Of a DNA stretch of 64,000 bases, positions 21,401 through 28,245 are shown in pieces; position 1 is the stretch's first letter; each line of letters opens with the position of its first letter. The notes under the pieces were generated by a model that was not told the DNA's origin, did no database searches, and worked only from the letters and a program-made list of their open reading frames with translations. The position numbers and the translations under genes were made by a program. Origin of the DNA: Saprospiraceae bacterium (GTDB lineage: Bacteria > Bacteroidota > Bacteroidia > Chitinophagales > Saprospiraceae); NCBI GenBank assembly GCA_016714985.1, contig JADKBS010000011.1, positions 62,001-126,000 of the forward strand, written 5' to 3'.

Positions 21401-22747
21401 AGCCGTTGGATTCGTGGGCGTAACGCCGCTAATCACAGGTGGAGCTGGGTCAACCAAGGTGACAGCGCTCCCAAGCGTAACGCAGGAGCCGTCGGCGTTG
21501 CGTACTGCAATCTGGTAATTGGCGGCAGGCAAATTGGGGAAAATATTGGAGTTAAACCAAGTGCCTCCATTGTTAATGCTAAATTGCAAGGTACTTGGGC
21601 CAAAGGCCAGGATGGTGATATTGCCAGATTGGACACCGCAGCCTTGTGGGTTCACCGATGACACACCTAAAATGATAGGTCGGTTGGAACTGCGGAGTGG
21701 GAAAATGCCACCATTCACAGAACAGGTGCCATCCTGCCTTCTTACGACCACCTCATAAACAGCTTCGCTCAGGTTGGGAAACGAGTTGCTGGCCTGATAC
21801 GACTGCCCACCATCAATGCTAAATTCAAACTGACCGCCATTGTTAGGGACGATGACCGTAATCAAGCCGTCCGCCTGGGAGCAATTGGTTGGGTTCGCAA
21901 AAAACACATCGGCAATAATCGGTTCATCCGGTGAGGCAGAAAGGCTGACTGTTTGCCCATTTATCATACAAGTACCGTTCGCATTTCGAACCCTGATTTG
22001 GTAATTACCAGAACCCAGCAACTGGAAAGTGTTCTGTACCTGCCATGTCTGGCCAGCGTCAATGCTGTACTGCAATGGCGCTATGCCGCCGTTCGCCGAA
22101 ATGGTGATCGAGCCGTTCGGCACATCACAGAAGGTGGGGTCGAAATCCAGCACGTTCAAAATCTGGGGTGCAGGTGGGGCGACAAGCAAATAGCTTCCAC
22201 CATTTACTTCGCAAAGACCATTGGTCGTCCTGACCTTCACCATGTAATTGCCGGGAGGCAAAGCGGTGAACACCCCGTTGTTCTGCCAAATATTGCCACC
22301 GTCAATGCTGTACTCATACGGGGCAATACCTAAAGTGGTGACGACGATAGCGCCGTTAGGCAGGTTGCAGTTGGTAGGTTGGCTGACGGCAATGTCGAGG
22401 ATGGTTGGGGGGGTGATTACCCGAACTTGTACATCGTCGAAGGTGCCGTCGCTGCCAGTTACAATATAGGTAGTGGTCACGGAGGGGCTTGCCAATGGGT
22501 TTGGACAATTGGTGCAGCTAAGACCGGTCGCTGGCGACCAGGTATAGCTGTTAGCCCCGGTTGCTTGCAATTGGGTGCTACCGCCCGTGCAAATGGAAAC
22601 ATCCATCCCAGCGCTAACCGCCCAAGGGGCTATCCAGTTGGTCGGGGCATGATCGAAATTGCTACCTGATAAGGGAATTTGCCCAAAAAGACATCCAAGG
22701 ACAAGCAACTTGGCCATGAAATTTGAAATGGAAATTGTAGGCATCAT
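15500..22747 (-). CDS. giant SprB-repeat protein with T9SS type B (gliding motility-associated) sorting domain
   Basis: 2415 residues from ATG 22747. Signal peptide MAKLLVLGCLFGQIPLSG. Residues about 90-650 hold six SprB-like repeats of roughly 90 residues with the hallmark YSIDGGNIWQNN / YSIDAGQTWQVQN / FSIDGGQSYQASN / FSINNGGTWFNSN / YSIDGGNSWQNSA / YSINGGASFQQNN. The middle alternates an Ig/cadherin-like cysteine module (variations on VCDDxxxCDTTxxxITV) with a roughly 130-residue module that occurs four times, starting near residues 720, 1086, 1449 and 1987 (LNGNQF, VDGQPYTQSF, LDGQTYSGSV, LDGVPYPFSQ; each with NxWxxNGxxFSG and WDxxGxWxL). I do not recognise that module. A Big_9-like repeat (PIAVDDYFTTEQDDVLTIPV) precedes the C-terminal CHU_C domain (GFSPNGDGSNETFKITGL, VYNRWGNLVYE, LPDGTYFYVLD), the T9SS type B export and anchoring signal. 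Likely an adhesin or gliding-related surface filament. Confidence 0.92.
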   Translation of the reverse strand: MMPTISISNFMAKLLVLGCLFGQIPLSGSNFDHAPTNWIAPWAVSAGMDVSICTGGSTQLQATGANSYTWSPATGLSCTNCPNPLASPSVTTTYIVTGSDGTFDDVQVRVITPPTILDIAVSQPTNCNLPNGAIVVTTLGIAPYEYSIDGGNIWQNNGVFTALPPGNYMVKVRTTNGLCEVNGGSYLLVAPPAPQILNVLDFDPTFCDVPNGSITISANGGIAPLQYSIDAGQTWQVQNTFQLLGSGNYQIRVRNANGTCMINGQTVSLSASPDEPIIADVFFANPTNCSQADGLITVIVPNNGGQFEFSIDGGQSYQASNSFPNLSEAVYEVVVRRQDGTCSVNGGIFPLRSSNRPIILGVSSVNPQGCGVQSGNITILAFGPSTLQFSINNGGTWFNSNIFPNLPAANYQIAVRNADGSCVTLGSAVTLVDPAPPVISGVTPTNPTACGLNNGTIAIAASGFGQLQYSIDGGNSWQNSATFNALAPGSYTVSVRYAGGGCPVAYGSNPVVLTSPGVVPSINSVSITQPSICGEANGSILILASGSGTLAYSINGGASFQQNNVFNNLVAGAFPIVVAITGGNCTATASANLVYPNCTDTLEVSIPSNGNTNYCIDPAVFNNLGTVTSAGFCGQGSVLTVAATNINQNCVALVPAPGFTGVSPDLICTVHCFNNSTVLCDTTYLRVTVSGTVPCNPIFATDTVTLPYTTNPTNYCVPVPLAELMGFNFYLNGNQFSNPFNCDFEPTTAYSYTLLPGAGFSGPYFLNSWVVNGNSYSGFFTDANGLLALIRAFDPNSDWNINSTLGLIFGGNSILNYGNMEIIHTPTNAQTILNTNTANLPTGFTVGLTSPGLSVLVVENPATNCSDTLYFNAVFDATTTDTIYLTTTANTPTPANCLDATELPGGNIVNVGYCNNPANGVAPLSSPNCVFYIPNLNYAGPDEFCMVACDGGFPQVCDTTYFIVNVLPQHDTVYLTIPAGDTAIDTCFSNFVIELPGPVTTANFCALNTNEILGSVSGNCLVFNTNGFFYGTTTACVNFCSGGVCDETTVIVTIVPPIICDEVFDQVSLTFNTPTAANTYCIPIPTGEIVNFDVTVDGQPYTQSFTPCGFANVAVYSYSGLPAGPYAIDSWNANGTTFSGVVANVSALVDQLNIWDANGDWVLNTATQTIQGGVGGTYGNISITPIGGAPQSLVLSLVQFPLGSQVNIQGFGSHLVEVTANNGCEDAITLNFVQHTVTTDVMVFNTTPNTSVGQICANTNDLLGNLASTTLCGLPANGAFVPTSATCFIYAPNLGFVGADTACVVVCDDNQPPICDTFLFVINVHPITDTLFITAPSTSPFDTCLMSDVLNLSGVIVSSAVCGANANEVTLSLSSNCVTIDLANSFIGTTIACVVHCDDSTPAVCDTTILVINLPVGPPACPELFNPDFGLIPLQNGVGEVCLPIAPIDFSNYEILLDGQTYSGSVVPCDIDQVFIYSSGQVFGQGAAGPYTISWTLNGQNFSSVAQNVQALVNQMNVWDNAGNWVLQPATFSITSTNETGVYGNLIITHIATGILSTLTPDPNSIPAGMAIQINGAGPHTIIAENLADGCLDTLTINALNGVQELDIHTFEDTPTGVICIDTTGLPGNFVQMTICQQPTNGTLNISGNCFSYSPDPGYVGMDIGCLTVCDNLGNCDTTLLNITVGPLCSLFDIFPDTTVLFQVQSCADIAGHCTAIQLDSIGNYTVTDNGFPYTAGFVPCNGQFAQVALDTGFHLIVFTNAGTGCQDTLLAQVSCVDDNGCGISALSSLDLTVDNCGDDVQFCVTLSLTNLVNTAVTDNGAAFSGNIGLCDINSSYIGLEIDTGLHVLILTDTVKSCADTFEVNVTCDLVEDVAIDTTVEQGDSILLCLEDFGFDVSTIDSVAIACIGNGNTSYSIDDQTWCITVYGEQIGLDTLCFEVFATGGSGTFTVKVTVKAPCVELIPGGQLFANANCALDTGLLCLPFNFADLQGKTIELDGVPYPFSQLQSCGLDSLLRLNYDALPSQGLIGPYSVNAWTVNGSAFSGVFNTPAELLDSMNTWDPTGSWQLVVDPATGATSIIGGNFANSYGDFTIVQQVSGLQVVIGLGQITIPTGVAIELSVGTPHVLTINDVASQCTENALLELICVTSDVVDETILIGTVDTLCLDLSELVGNVVSVTNACPGSGQIVGFTIDGTCVIYEGIDLGQDTACIVVCDDAGICDTTYFYITVDVIVDSLPIAVDDYFTTEQDDVLTIPVLTNDTVQFLLGVTIVTPPSNGSAQPFPDGTINYVPDAGYCNEAVPDSFTYSICNPVGCDTATVFVTVLCEGLSIVQGFSPNGDGSNETFKITGLNDYPDHHLYVYNRWGNLVYEATNYLSDWGGTYKDKLLPDGTYFYVLDKGNGEKPVSGYVLILR

Positions 22748-22783
22748 GCGATTTTACGTGTTTGCTCAAAGTATTTTGGAAAA

Positions 22784-22901
22784 AGTTTCGAGTTGCCAGT
22801 TTCGAGTTGCAAGTAGGGCATCTTAAACTCGTAACTAATTGCTTGAAGTTCGCAACTCGCAACGCGTAGCTCGAAACTCGTAGCTCGAAACTCGTAGCTC
22901 A
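22784..22901. repeat. intergenic word cluster (TTTCGAGTTGC / GCTCGAAACTCG)
   Basis: Upstream of the giant gene. The left half carries GTTTCGAGTTGC twice (22785 on); the right half carries the complementary words: GCAACTCGCAAC and then TAGCTCGAAACTCG repeated 2.3 times in tandem (22867-22900). The two halves could form a long imperfect hairpin. Confidence 0.75.
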
Positions 22902-22907
22902 TGTTCA

Positions 22908-23329
22908 TAGCAAGCCTCCGGTAAAATGTTGTGTAGATTCTCCAATTGCTTCAATCAACCAGCGGTGTAGTTGGTGAGTTTTCTCAAGACCAGTGAATCA
23001 AGTAGGTGTTATCTCGTTGGAATTTCGAACCAGGCCTGAAAAATTAGCGTAGGCAATGGTTGAAAGCCATCTATAGTGGTGATTGATTACGAAAAGCCTT
23101 AAAATTCAAGGCCGAAATTGGATGAGCAAGACAGACGTACTTACGTCAAAACGTGTGCAGAAGGGGGATATGCGTCGCAAATATATTGTCTTTGGCGTTA
23201 TTTTTTCAATTTGCGCCAGATTTGTGCCGAAAAACTGCACTACCCAATCATCGGTTTTTGAATCTGCTGCAAAAATATCAAAAAAACAGCAACCAAAATT
23301 CATTCATTGTCAACAATTTAAGCAATAGT
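22908..23329. other. intergenic region without a recognised gene
   Basis: About 420 bases between the word cluster and the tatD start. Short overlapping open frames exist on both strands but none has a credible start or family resemblance. It should hold the promoter of tatD and perhaps of the giant minus-strand gene; no convincing Bacteroidota TAnnTTTG box with a well-spaced TTG could be picked out. Confidence 0.4.
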
Positions 23330-24142
23330 ATGACCGAGAATTTAAAATTGTCATTGACCGACACCCATGCTCACCTTTATTTGAAGGAATTTAGCGAAGA
23401 CCGAGCCGAGGTCATTGGGAATGCGATGGCTGCAGGGGTGGATTCGTTTTACCTGCCCAATATTGACAGTACCTCTATCCAGGACATGCTAGAATTGGAA
23501 GCGGCCTATCCCGATAGGTGCCATGCTATGATGGGGCTGCACCCTTGTTCGGTGCAAGCCAATTATGAGGAGGAGTTGGACCTTGTAAAGGAATGGCTGG
23601 CAAAGCGGCCATTTTGCGCCATCGGTGAGATAGGCATTGACCTTTTTTGGGACAAAAGCACCTTGGCCATACAAGTGGACGCCTTCAAACGGCAAATAGG
23701 CTGGGCAAAGGAGTTGGGCTTGCCCATCATCATTCACTCCCGTGAATCCACCGGATTGATTCTCGATGTACTGAAAGATGAAAAAGACGAGCGCTTACGT
23801 GGCATTTTGCACTGCTATACCGGCACAATTTCCCAGGCCGAAACGGCTTGGTCACTTGGTTTTTATTTGGGAATCGGTGGCGTGGTAACCTTCAAGAACG
23901 CCGGGCTTGACAAAATTGTGGAAGCGCTGCCCTTGGATTGGATGGTCTTGGAAACCGACTCGCCCTACCTCGCACCCGTGCCACACCGGGGAAAAAGGAA
24001 CGAAAGCGCATTTGTCAGGTTGGTTGCAGAAAAGGTCTCACAGGTCAAAAGCATTGATATTCAACAAGTTGCGGAGATAACCACCCTAAACGCAAAAAAT
24101 ATTTTTGAAAAAAAAACATTGGCTTACACAACTCTTTCTTAA
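23330..24142 (+). CDS. tatD: TatD family metal-dependent hydrolase (DNase)
   Basis: 270 residues from ATG 23330 (MTENLKLSLTDTHAHLY); the open frame extends upstream but the DTHAHL metal-binding motif of the family normally lies within the first 15 residues, so the internal start is chosen. Visible signatures: DTHAHL near residue 10, MMGLHPCS (about 78), AIGEIGIDLFWD (about 103), LPIIIHSRES (about 138), LHCYTGT (about 165), and VLETDSPYLAPVPHRGKRNE (about 205), which together give the His/Glu/Asp metal ligands of TatD-type TIM-barrel hydrolases. The family includes cytoplasmic 3'-5' exonucleases used in DNA repair and quality control. Length is typical. Followed by a tRNA gene on the same strand. 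Confidence 0.93.
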   Translation: MTENLKLSLTDTHAHLYLKEFSEDRAEVIGNAMAAGVDSFYLPNIDSTSIQDMLELEAAYPDRCHAMMGLHPCSVQANYEEELDLVKEWLAKRPFCAIGEIGIDLFWDKSTLAIQVDAFKRQIGWAKELGLPIIIHSRESTGLILDVLKDEKDERLRGILHCYTGTISQAETAWSLGFYLGIGGVVTFKNAGLDKIVEALPLDWMVLETDSPYLAPVPHRGKRNESAFVRLVAEKVSQVKSIDIQQVAEITTLNAKNIFEKKTLAYTTLS

Positions 24143-24311
24143 ACTTGCCCCATCTTTTCTACTATGAGTTAAAACTTGCATAGCTCTATCCGGTCCCAAA
24201 TTTTTTTTTAAAAGCTAAAGCCGTTTTTAAAATTTTATGAATTGTAATTTCTTTTCACAATTTTTGCGGCGGTTTTAGAAAGCAGGATTACCTGTTGTCA
24301 TATTAACACAC

Positions 24312-24399
24312 GGAGAGATGGCCGAGTGGTCGAAGGCGCACGCCTGGAAAGTGTGTATACTCCAAAAGGGTATCCAGGGTTCGAATCCCTGTCTCTCCG
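24312..24399 (+). tRNA. tRNA-Ser(GGA)
   Basis: Acceptor stem GGAGAGA (24312-24318) pairs with TCTCTCC (24392-24398), discriminator G at 24399. D-arm GCCGAGTGGTCGAAGGC, anticodon stem CACGC/GTGTG with loop CTGGAAA (anticodon GGA at 24346-24348), a long variable arm typical of class II tRNAs, and T-arm with GGTTCGAATCC. The CCA end is not encoded. Reads UCC/UCU serine codons. Confidence 0.96.
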
Positions 24400-24517
24400 C
24401 TGATTTTAGATTCTGGAGGGACAAAGACAACAGCGTTTAGAATCAATAAACCGGGAGCATTCCCACAATCATTTTCAGGTAACGATTAACTAATTTTAAA
24501 CGTAAAATCTTACGACT

Positions 24518-25333
24518 ATGCGCAAATTATTAGCTCTTTTGCTTGTCTTTGGCATGATGTCCTTCGCCACCAACATGGTCAGCGCACAGGACTCAACCGG
24601 CACCCAGCCAACGCCGACCGATACCACAGCACCAGCCACCACGACCGAGGCTCCGCCAACCGAAGAAGCTGCTCCGGCAGCACCAGTAGAGGCGGCATCT
24701 GGCGTTCAAATGTTTAAGGAAAAGTTCATCCAAGGTGGTTGGGAGTTCATGCTTCCCATTCTATTTTGTATGATACTTGGGTTGGGGCTTTGTATTGAAC
24801 GTGTTATCACTCTCAACCTTGCTTCCATTAACACGGAGAAACTGCTCGCCAAAATTGACACCAACTTGAAGAATGGCGACGTGAAAGGAGCTATGGAAGT
24901 TTGTCGTTCCACCCAAGGTCCTGCAGCAAGTGTACTTTACGAAGGCTTGCGCAATGCACCACATGGCCCTGACGCTGTTGAAAAGGCTATTGTTTCTTAC
25001 GGTAGTGTTCAGATGGGTTTGTTGGAAAAAGGTCTTATTTGGATTTCATTGGTGATTGCACTCGCCCCCATGCTTGGCTTCTTCGGAACGGTAATCGGGA
25101 TGGTGGAAGCCTTCGACCGCATCGAGCAAGTAGGTGACATCTCTCCAACTATCGTTGCAGGTGGTATCAAGGTGGCCCTTTTGACCACGGTATTCGGTCT
25201 CATTGTGGCCATGATCATGCAGGTTTTCTACAACTATATTGTTTCCAAAATTGATGGCATCACCAACAAGATGGAAGAAGCATCTGTAACTGTGGTTGAC
25301 ATGCTGTTCGCCAACAACATTTTCAAAAGATAA
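24518..25333 (+). CDS. exbB: MotA/TolQ/ExbB proton channel family protein
   Basis: 271 residues. N-terminal signal-like segment (LLALLLVFGMMSFATNMVSA) and a Thr/Pro/Ala-rich linker to about residue 62 precede the ExbB core, an extended N-terminus common in Bacteroidota. Three core membrane segments: FMLPILFCMILGLGLCIERV (about 77-97), GLIWISLVIALAPMLGFFGT (about 172-192, with the family signature LGFFGTVIGMVEAF) and VALLTTVFGLIVAMIMQVFY (about 217-237). With ExbD it forms the inner-membrane proton-driven motor that energises TonB-dependent outer-membrane transport. First gene of an operon with 25346, 25843 and 26434. Confidence 0.93.
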   Translation: MRKLLALLLVFGMMSFATNMVSAQDSTGTQPTPTDTTAPATTTEAPPTEEAAPAAPVEAASGVQMFKEKFIQGGWEFMLPILFCMILGLGLCIERVITLNLASINTEKLLAKIDTNLKNGDVKGAMEVCRSTQGPAASVLYEGLRNAPHGPDAVEKAIVSYGSVQMGLLEKGLIWISLVIALAPMLGFFGTVIGMVEAFDRIEQVGDISPTIVAGGIKVALLTTVFGLIVAMIMQVFYNYIVSKIDGITNKMEEASVTVVDMLFANNIFKR

Positions 25334-25345
25334 AACGAAGCAACT

Positions 25346-25723
25346 ATGTCCTATAAATTTTTAGCAAAAAACGGCCCTACGTTGGCTTTTGCGCTGTTCG
25401 TAGTATGCGTCGTTATGTCACTAATTCCAATTATCGGAGGAGTATCTGATTTTTCAAACGTACCAGTTGAAAGACAGTCTTACTCACCGGAGGGTGGAAT
25501 ATTCCTTGCAGGAATTTACATCTCTGTGGCATTATTGGTAATCGCAATAATCGTTGCAATTTTATTGTCGATTTTTCAAGTTTTTTCTAATCCAAAAGCC
25601 TCTACTAAAGCACTTATCAGCTTCGGGTTAGTAGCTGTTGCATTTCTCGCCTTCTACTTTATGGCTGATGCCAAGGGTACAGGTCACTTTGGCCAATACT
25701 ATCCAGACTTTCAACATAAGTGA
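25346..25723 (+). CDS. small three-helix membrane protein of the exb operon
   Basis: 125 residues, 12 bases after exbB. Three predicted membrane helices: TLAFALFVVCVVMSLIPII (about 11-30), IFLAGIYISVALLVIAIIVA (about 50-74) and ALISFGLVAVAFLAFYFMAD (about 88-108). The C-terminal tail is short and polar (GHFGQYYPDFQHK). I do not recognise a named family; position between exbB and exbD suggests a subunit or assembly factor of this motor (inference). Confidence 0.75.
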   Translation: MSYKFLAKNGPTLAFALFVVCVVMSLIPIIGGVSDFSNVPVERQSYSPEGGIFLAGIYISVALLVIAIIVAILLSIFQVFSNPKASTKALISFGLVAVAFLAFYFMADAKGTGHFGQYYPDFQHK

Positions 25724-25741
25724 AGGGGATTAGCAAATTAA

Positions 25742-25837
25742 TTGGTGGTGGTATCCAGCTTTCTGTTTTCATGCTGGTTGGTTCTTTTCGCAGTTGCCAT
25801 CATCATGGAAATCTGGAATTATTTTAAAAATCAATAA
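25742..25837 (+). CDS. possible 31-residue single-helix membrane microprotein
   Basis: In the 119-base gap before exbD, a frame opens right after an in-frame TAA (25739-25741) with TTG 25742 or GTG 25745/25748 and ends at TAA 25835, five bases before the exbD ATG. It encodes one hydrophobic helix (VVVSSFLFSCWLVLFAVAII) followed by MEIWNYFKNQ. GAAGGGGA lies about 13 bases upstream as a possible ribosome binding site. The hydrophobic-then-aromatic/polar layout is typical of membrane microproteins, but the frame is short and lacks ATG, so this is tentative. Confidence 0.35.
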   Translation: MVVVSSFLFSCWLVLFAVAIIMEIWNYFKNQ

Positions 25838-25842
25838 CCGCC

Positions 25843-26391
25843 ATGGCAAACAAAAAGACCAGAACCGAAATCAATGCCAGCTCGATGGCAGATATTGCGT
25901 TCCTGCTGCTTGTATTTTTCCTCGTGACGACCACTATTGACGTTGAGCGTGGAATCACTGTGCGCTTGCCAGAGTGGTCAGAAGAGCCGCCTGAGAACAT
26001 CAAGATTAACAGCCGGAATATCTTTACCGTGTTGGTTAACGCTAACAACCAGTTGTTGGTACGGGGTGAGCCAGCCAGGGTGGAAGAGCTACGCGAGAGG
26101 GCAAAGGAGTTCATTTTGAACCCAGCCAAAAAAGAAGACCTTGCCGAAGTACCAGGAGCTGCAATCGTTTCATTGAAAAATGACCGGGGCACTAAGTACG
26201 GTATATACCTTGAGGTTTACAACGAATTGAAGGCTGCTTACAATGAACTTTGGGACGAAGAAGCAATGGCACAGTTTGGCGAACACTACTCTGAAGACTT
26301 GCCTAAGGCAAAAAAGGACAAGATAAAGGCAAAAATTCCCTTTGTACTGTCCGAAGCCGAGGCAACTACCTATGGAGACGAAGCCAAATAA
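25843..26391 (+). CDS. exbD: ExbD/TolR family biopolymer transport protein
   Basis: 182 residues. Short basic N-terminus (MANKKTRTE), then one membrane helix containing the essential membrane aspartate: SSMADIAFLLLVFFLVTTT (Asp about residue 17). The periplasmic part carries the ExbD-like segment FTVLVNANNQLLVRGEPARV (about 65-85). Together with ExbB it converts proton flow into motion of TonB. First of two exbD genes in the operon, a common Bacteroidota arrangement. Confidence 0.92.
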   Translation: MANKKTRTEINASSMADIAFLLLVFFLVTTTIDVERGITVRLPEWSEEPPENIKINSRNIFTVLVNANNQLLVRGEPARVEELRERAKEFILNPAKKEDLAEVPGAAIVSLKNDRGTKYGIYLEVYNELKAAYNELWDEEAMAQFGEHYSEDLPKAKKDKIKAKIPFVLSEAEATTYGDEAK

Positions 26392-26433
26392 TACCAGTAA
26401 CCACTAATTCAAAGCCTTTTAAACTTAACAGTT

Positions 26434-26913
26434 ATGGGTCATTTCAAGAAAAAACGTGGGGACTCTACGCCAGCCATTTCTACAGCGTCGCTCCCTGATA
26501 TCGTGTTCATCTTGTTGTTCTTCTTCATGGTTATCACCAAGATGCGGGAAACAGACCTCAAGGTGAAAGTACAAGTGCCTCAAGCCACCGAGCTTGAAAA
26601 ACTGGAACAGAAATCCTTGGTACACTTCATTTATATTGGTAGGCCGATGGAACGCTACCAAAATATTTATGGCACAGCACCCCGAATCCAGTTGGACGAT
26701 TCCTTCAAGACGGTGGAAGACATACCCTTGTTTGTGGAAAACCACAAGCAAGGCGTACAACCTAACCTCCGCCCTCGGATTGCCACTTCACTCAGGGTGG
26801 ACGGTGACATCACGATGGGTATTGTTCAAGACGTGAAGGTAAAGCTGCGAAAGATTGGCCAATTGAAGCTGAACTATGCAGCTCGCCGCAGGGCTGAAAA
26901 AGCTAAAGAGTAA
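26434..26913 (+). CDS. exbD: second ExbD/TolR family protein
   Basis: 159 residues. Basic N-terminus (MGHFKKKRGD), membrane helix with the conserved aspartate (LPDIVFILLFFFMVITKM, Asp about residue 22), then a periplasmic ExbD-like domain (LVHFIYIGRPMERY; RVDGDITMGIVQDVKVKLRK). Differs from the first ExbD mainly in the periplasmic half, suggesting the two form a heteromeric stator with ExbB. Last gene of the operon; a terminator follows. Confidence 0.92.
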   Translation: MGHFKKKRGDSTPAISTASLPDIVFILLFFFMVITKMRETDLKVKVQVPQATELEKLEQKSLVHFIYIGRPMERYQNIYGTAPRIQLDDSFKTVEDIPLFVENHKQGVQPNLRPRIATSLRVDGDITMGIVQDVKVKLRKIGQLKLNYAARRRAEKAKE

Positions 26914-26930
26914 CATTTTTTGCAAAAGCA

Positions 26931-26971
26931 AAAGGTCGTTACGGCATTGTGTCCTGTAACGACCTTTTTTT
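26931..26971 (+). terminator. rho-independent terminator of the exb operon
   Basis: AAAGGTCGTTAC (26931-26942) pairs with GTAACGACCTTT (from 26955), 12-base loop, followed by a run of T. It starts 17 bases after the exbD stop. Confidence 0.9.
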
Positions 26972-27125
26972 ATTGGATTTTGGCAACGACCCAATAAGCA
27001 GTTTTTCTGGGGAGAATCCTTGATTTCCCAAAAAAACCATCAAAACTTGGGGGCAGCGATAAAGAATGAAATTTTTTCGCTCTCCTCCAACACCTCCCAA
27101 ATTCGGATTTTGAATGAATCTGGCG

Positions 27126-27233
27126 CTCATCTCCCCGCTTTAAGGTGAAACGCCTGAATTTTGGGTTAGACTTTCCAAGTTTCAAAAACTTAGTCTTGGT
27201 GCAAACCCCATTTCACCTTAAAGCGGGGATGAG
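27126..27233. repeat. 108-bp inverted-repeat element
   Basis: Left arm 27126-27150 (CTCATC, then TCCCCGCTTTAAGGTGAAA) and right arm 27211-27233 are complementary over 23 bases except for a 2-base insertion in the left arm. The 60-base interior contains AAGTTTCAAAAACTT, itself self-complementary. It lies between the convergent exb operon and the DUF4293 gene. No coding sequence. Confidence 0.75.
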
Positions 27234-27243
27234 CCGAATCTGG

Positions 27244-27690
27244 CTACCTAAGCCGATCTGCCGACCTTACCAATGCCTCGTCCTTCCGAATTCCCTTTAT
27301 AGCCAAAATGCAAAAAACGATGAAAACAAAAGGCAGCGCCACGCCAAATCCTGCACCGACTGAGGCATCCCCTACCCTTCCCATATCTTGGCCAAACAGA
27401 AAACCACCAAAAGCCAATGCAGCAAAATTAGCGACGAGGGCTGCCCAACCGGTCTTAACCTGTAAGGGCCGATTATTGTAAAGAAAAATGCTGGCTATGG
27501 CCAATGCACCCGCAACCGTAAAAATTACCATTAACACCGTGTTATCGCCAGCTGTGAAAGCAGCATCATCGGCAAACAAGGCCGAGGTTTGGACATTGCT
27601 TGAACTAATATTAGCAAAAGGTGCTGCGATTGCACCAAAGGCTGCGGCCCCAGCCAATACCAGATAGACGGTCTGGATTCTTTGAATCAT
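27244..27690 (-). CDS. DUF4293 family membrane protein
   Basis: 148 residues from ATG 27690 (MIQRIQTVYLVLAG), the usual start of this Bacteroidota family; an upstream extension of the frame lacks resemblance. Four hydrophobic helices: VYLVLAGAAAFGAIAA, VLMVIFTVAGALAIASIFLY, AALVANFAALAFGGFLFG and VALPFVFIVFCILAIKGI. The cytoplasmic end KGIRKDEALVRSADRLR matches the family's conserved terminal basic/acidic tail. Function unknown; it is nearly universal in Bacteroidota genomes. Confidence 0.85.
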   Translation of the reverse strand: MIQRIQTVYLVLAGAAAFGAIAAPFANISSSNVQTSALFADDAAFTAGDNTVLMVIFTVAGALAIASIFLYNNRPLQVKTGWAALVANFAALAFGGFLFGQDMGRVGDASVGAGFGVALPFVFIVFCILAIKGIRKDEALVRSADRLR

Positions 27691-27823
27691 TTGCTTTGTA
27701 AATTTTGTGTAGCCACCAAGAATAAGGCGTTTTGGCAGAAATGAAAATTTTTCCCAAAGTACACCCAAGGATTCCTAATTGGTAACTGCAATTTTGTTCT
27801 CGGCAAAGATAATACAATGCTTC

Positions 27824-27988
27824 TTGAGGTTTCAGGTTTCAGTTTTCAGGTTTTAGGTTTCATGGAGTTTCGTGTTCATTTGCAGAAGACTGCCGATTTT
27901 GAAGCAACTTGATTTAAAATTTGCTCCTGAAAAAATGGTTGAAGCAAGCCCTCCCCTGAAACCTGAAACCTGAAACCTTCACGAACCA
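27824..27988. repeat. dispersed TTTCAGG element, copy A
   Basis: Left end has repeated AGGTTTCAGGTTTC words; the right end has the complementary CCTGAAACCTGAAACCT (27955-27977) and then TTCACGAACC. The core (GTTTCGTG, GAAGACTGCC, ATTTTGAAG, AATTTGC, CCTGAAAAAA, GAAGCA) is about 80 percent identical by eye to copy B at 61951-62146. It occupies the region upstream of the 28246 gene. Bases 27989-28245 hold no recognised gene. Confidence 0.8.
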
Positions 27989-28245
27989 TTGTATAGTACC
28001 TACCCCTCTGAAAATAAATATTGAGTTTTTTCAGCTACAAATGCATCACAAATACCAAATACCAAATTAAGCCGAACAGTAGGAAAATCAATAAGTTCTA
28101 TTGGCACTCATTATATAGGTTCCTTATTTATAGCTCCTATTGTCGTCACAGTTTTTAGAAATCAGTCGAAAAATCGGCAGCTTGGAAGGCCATTTTTGTA
28201 GCATCGAACGAAAAGAATTGGTCTCACAAAAAAAAGAGTCAAATT

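Noticed and set aside
22784..22901. Possible CRISPR array at the word cluster
   Set aside because: Units are 10-14 bp with no regular spacers; no cas genes in the window.
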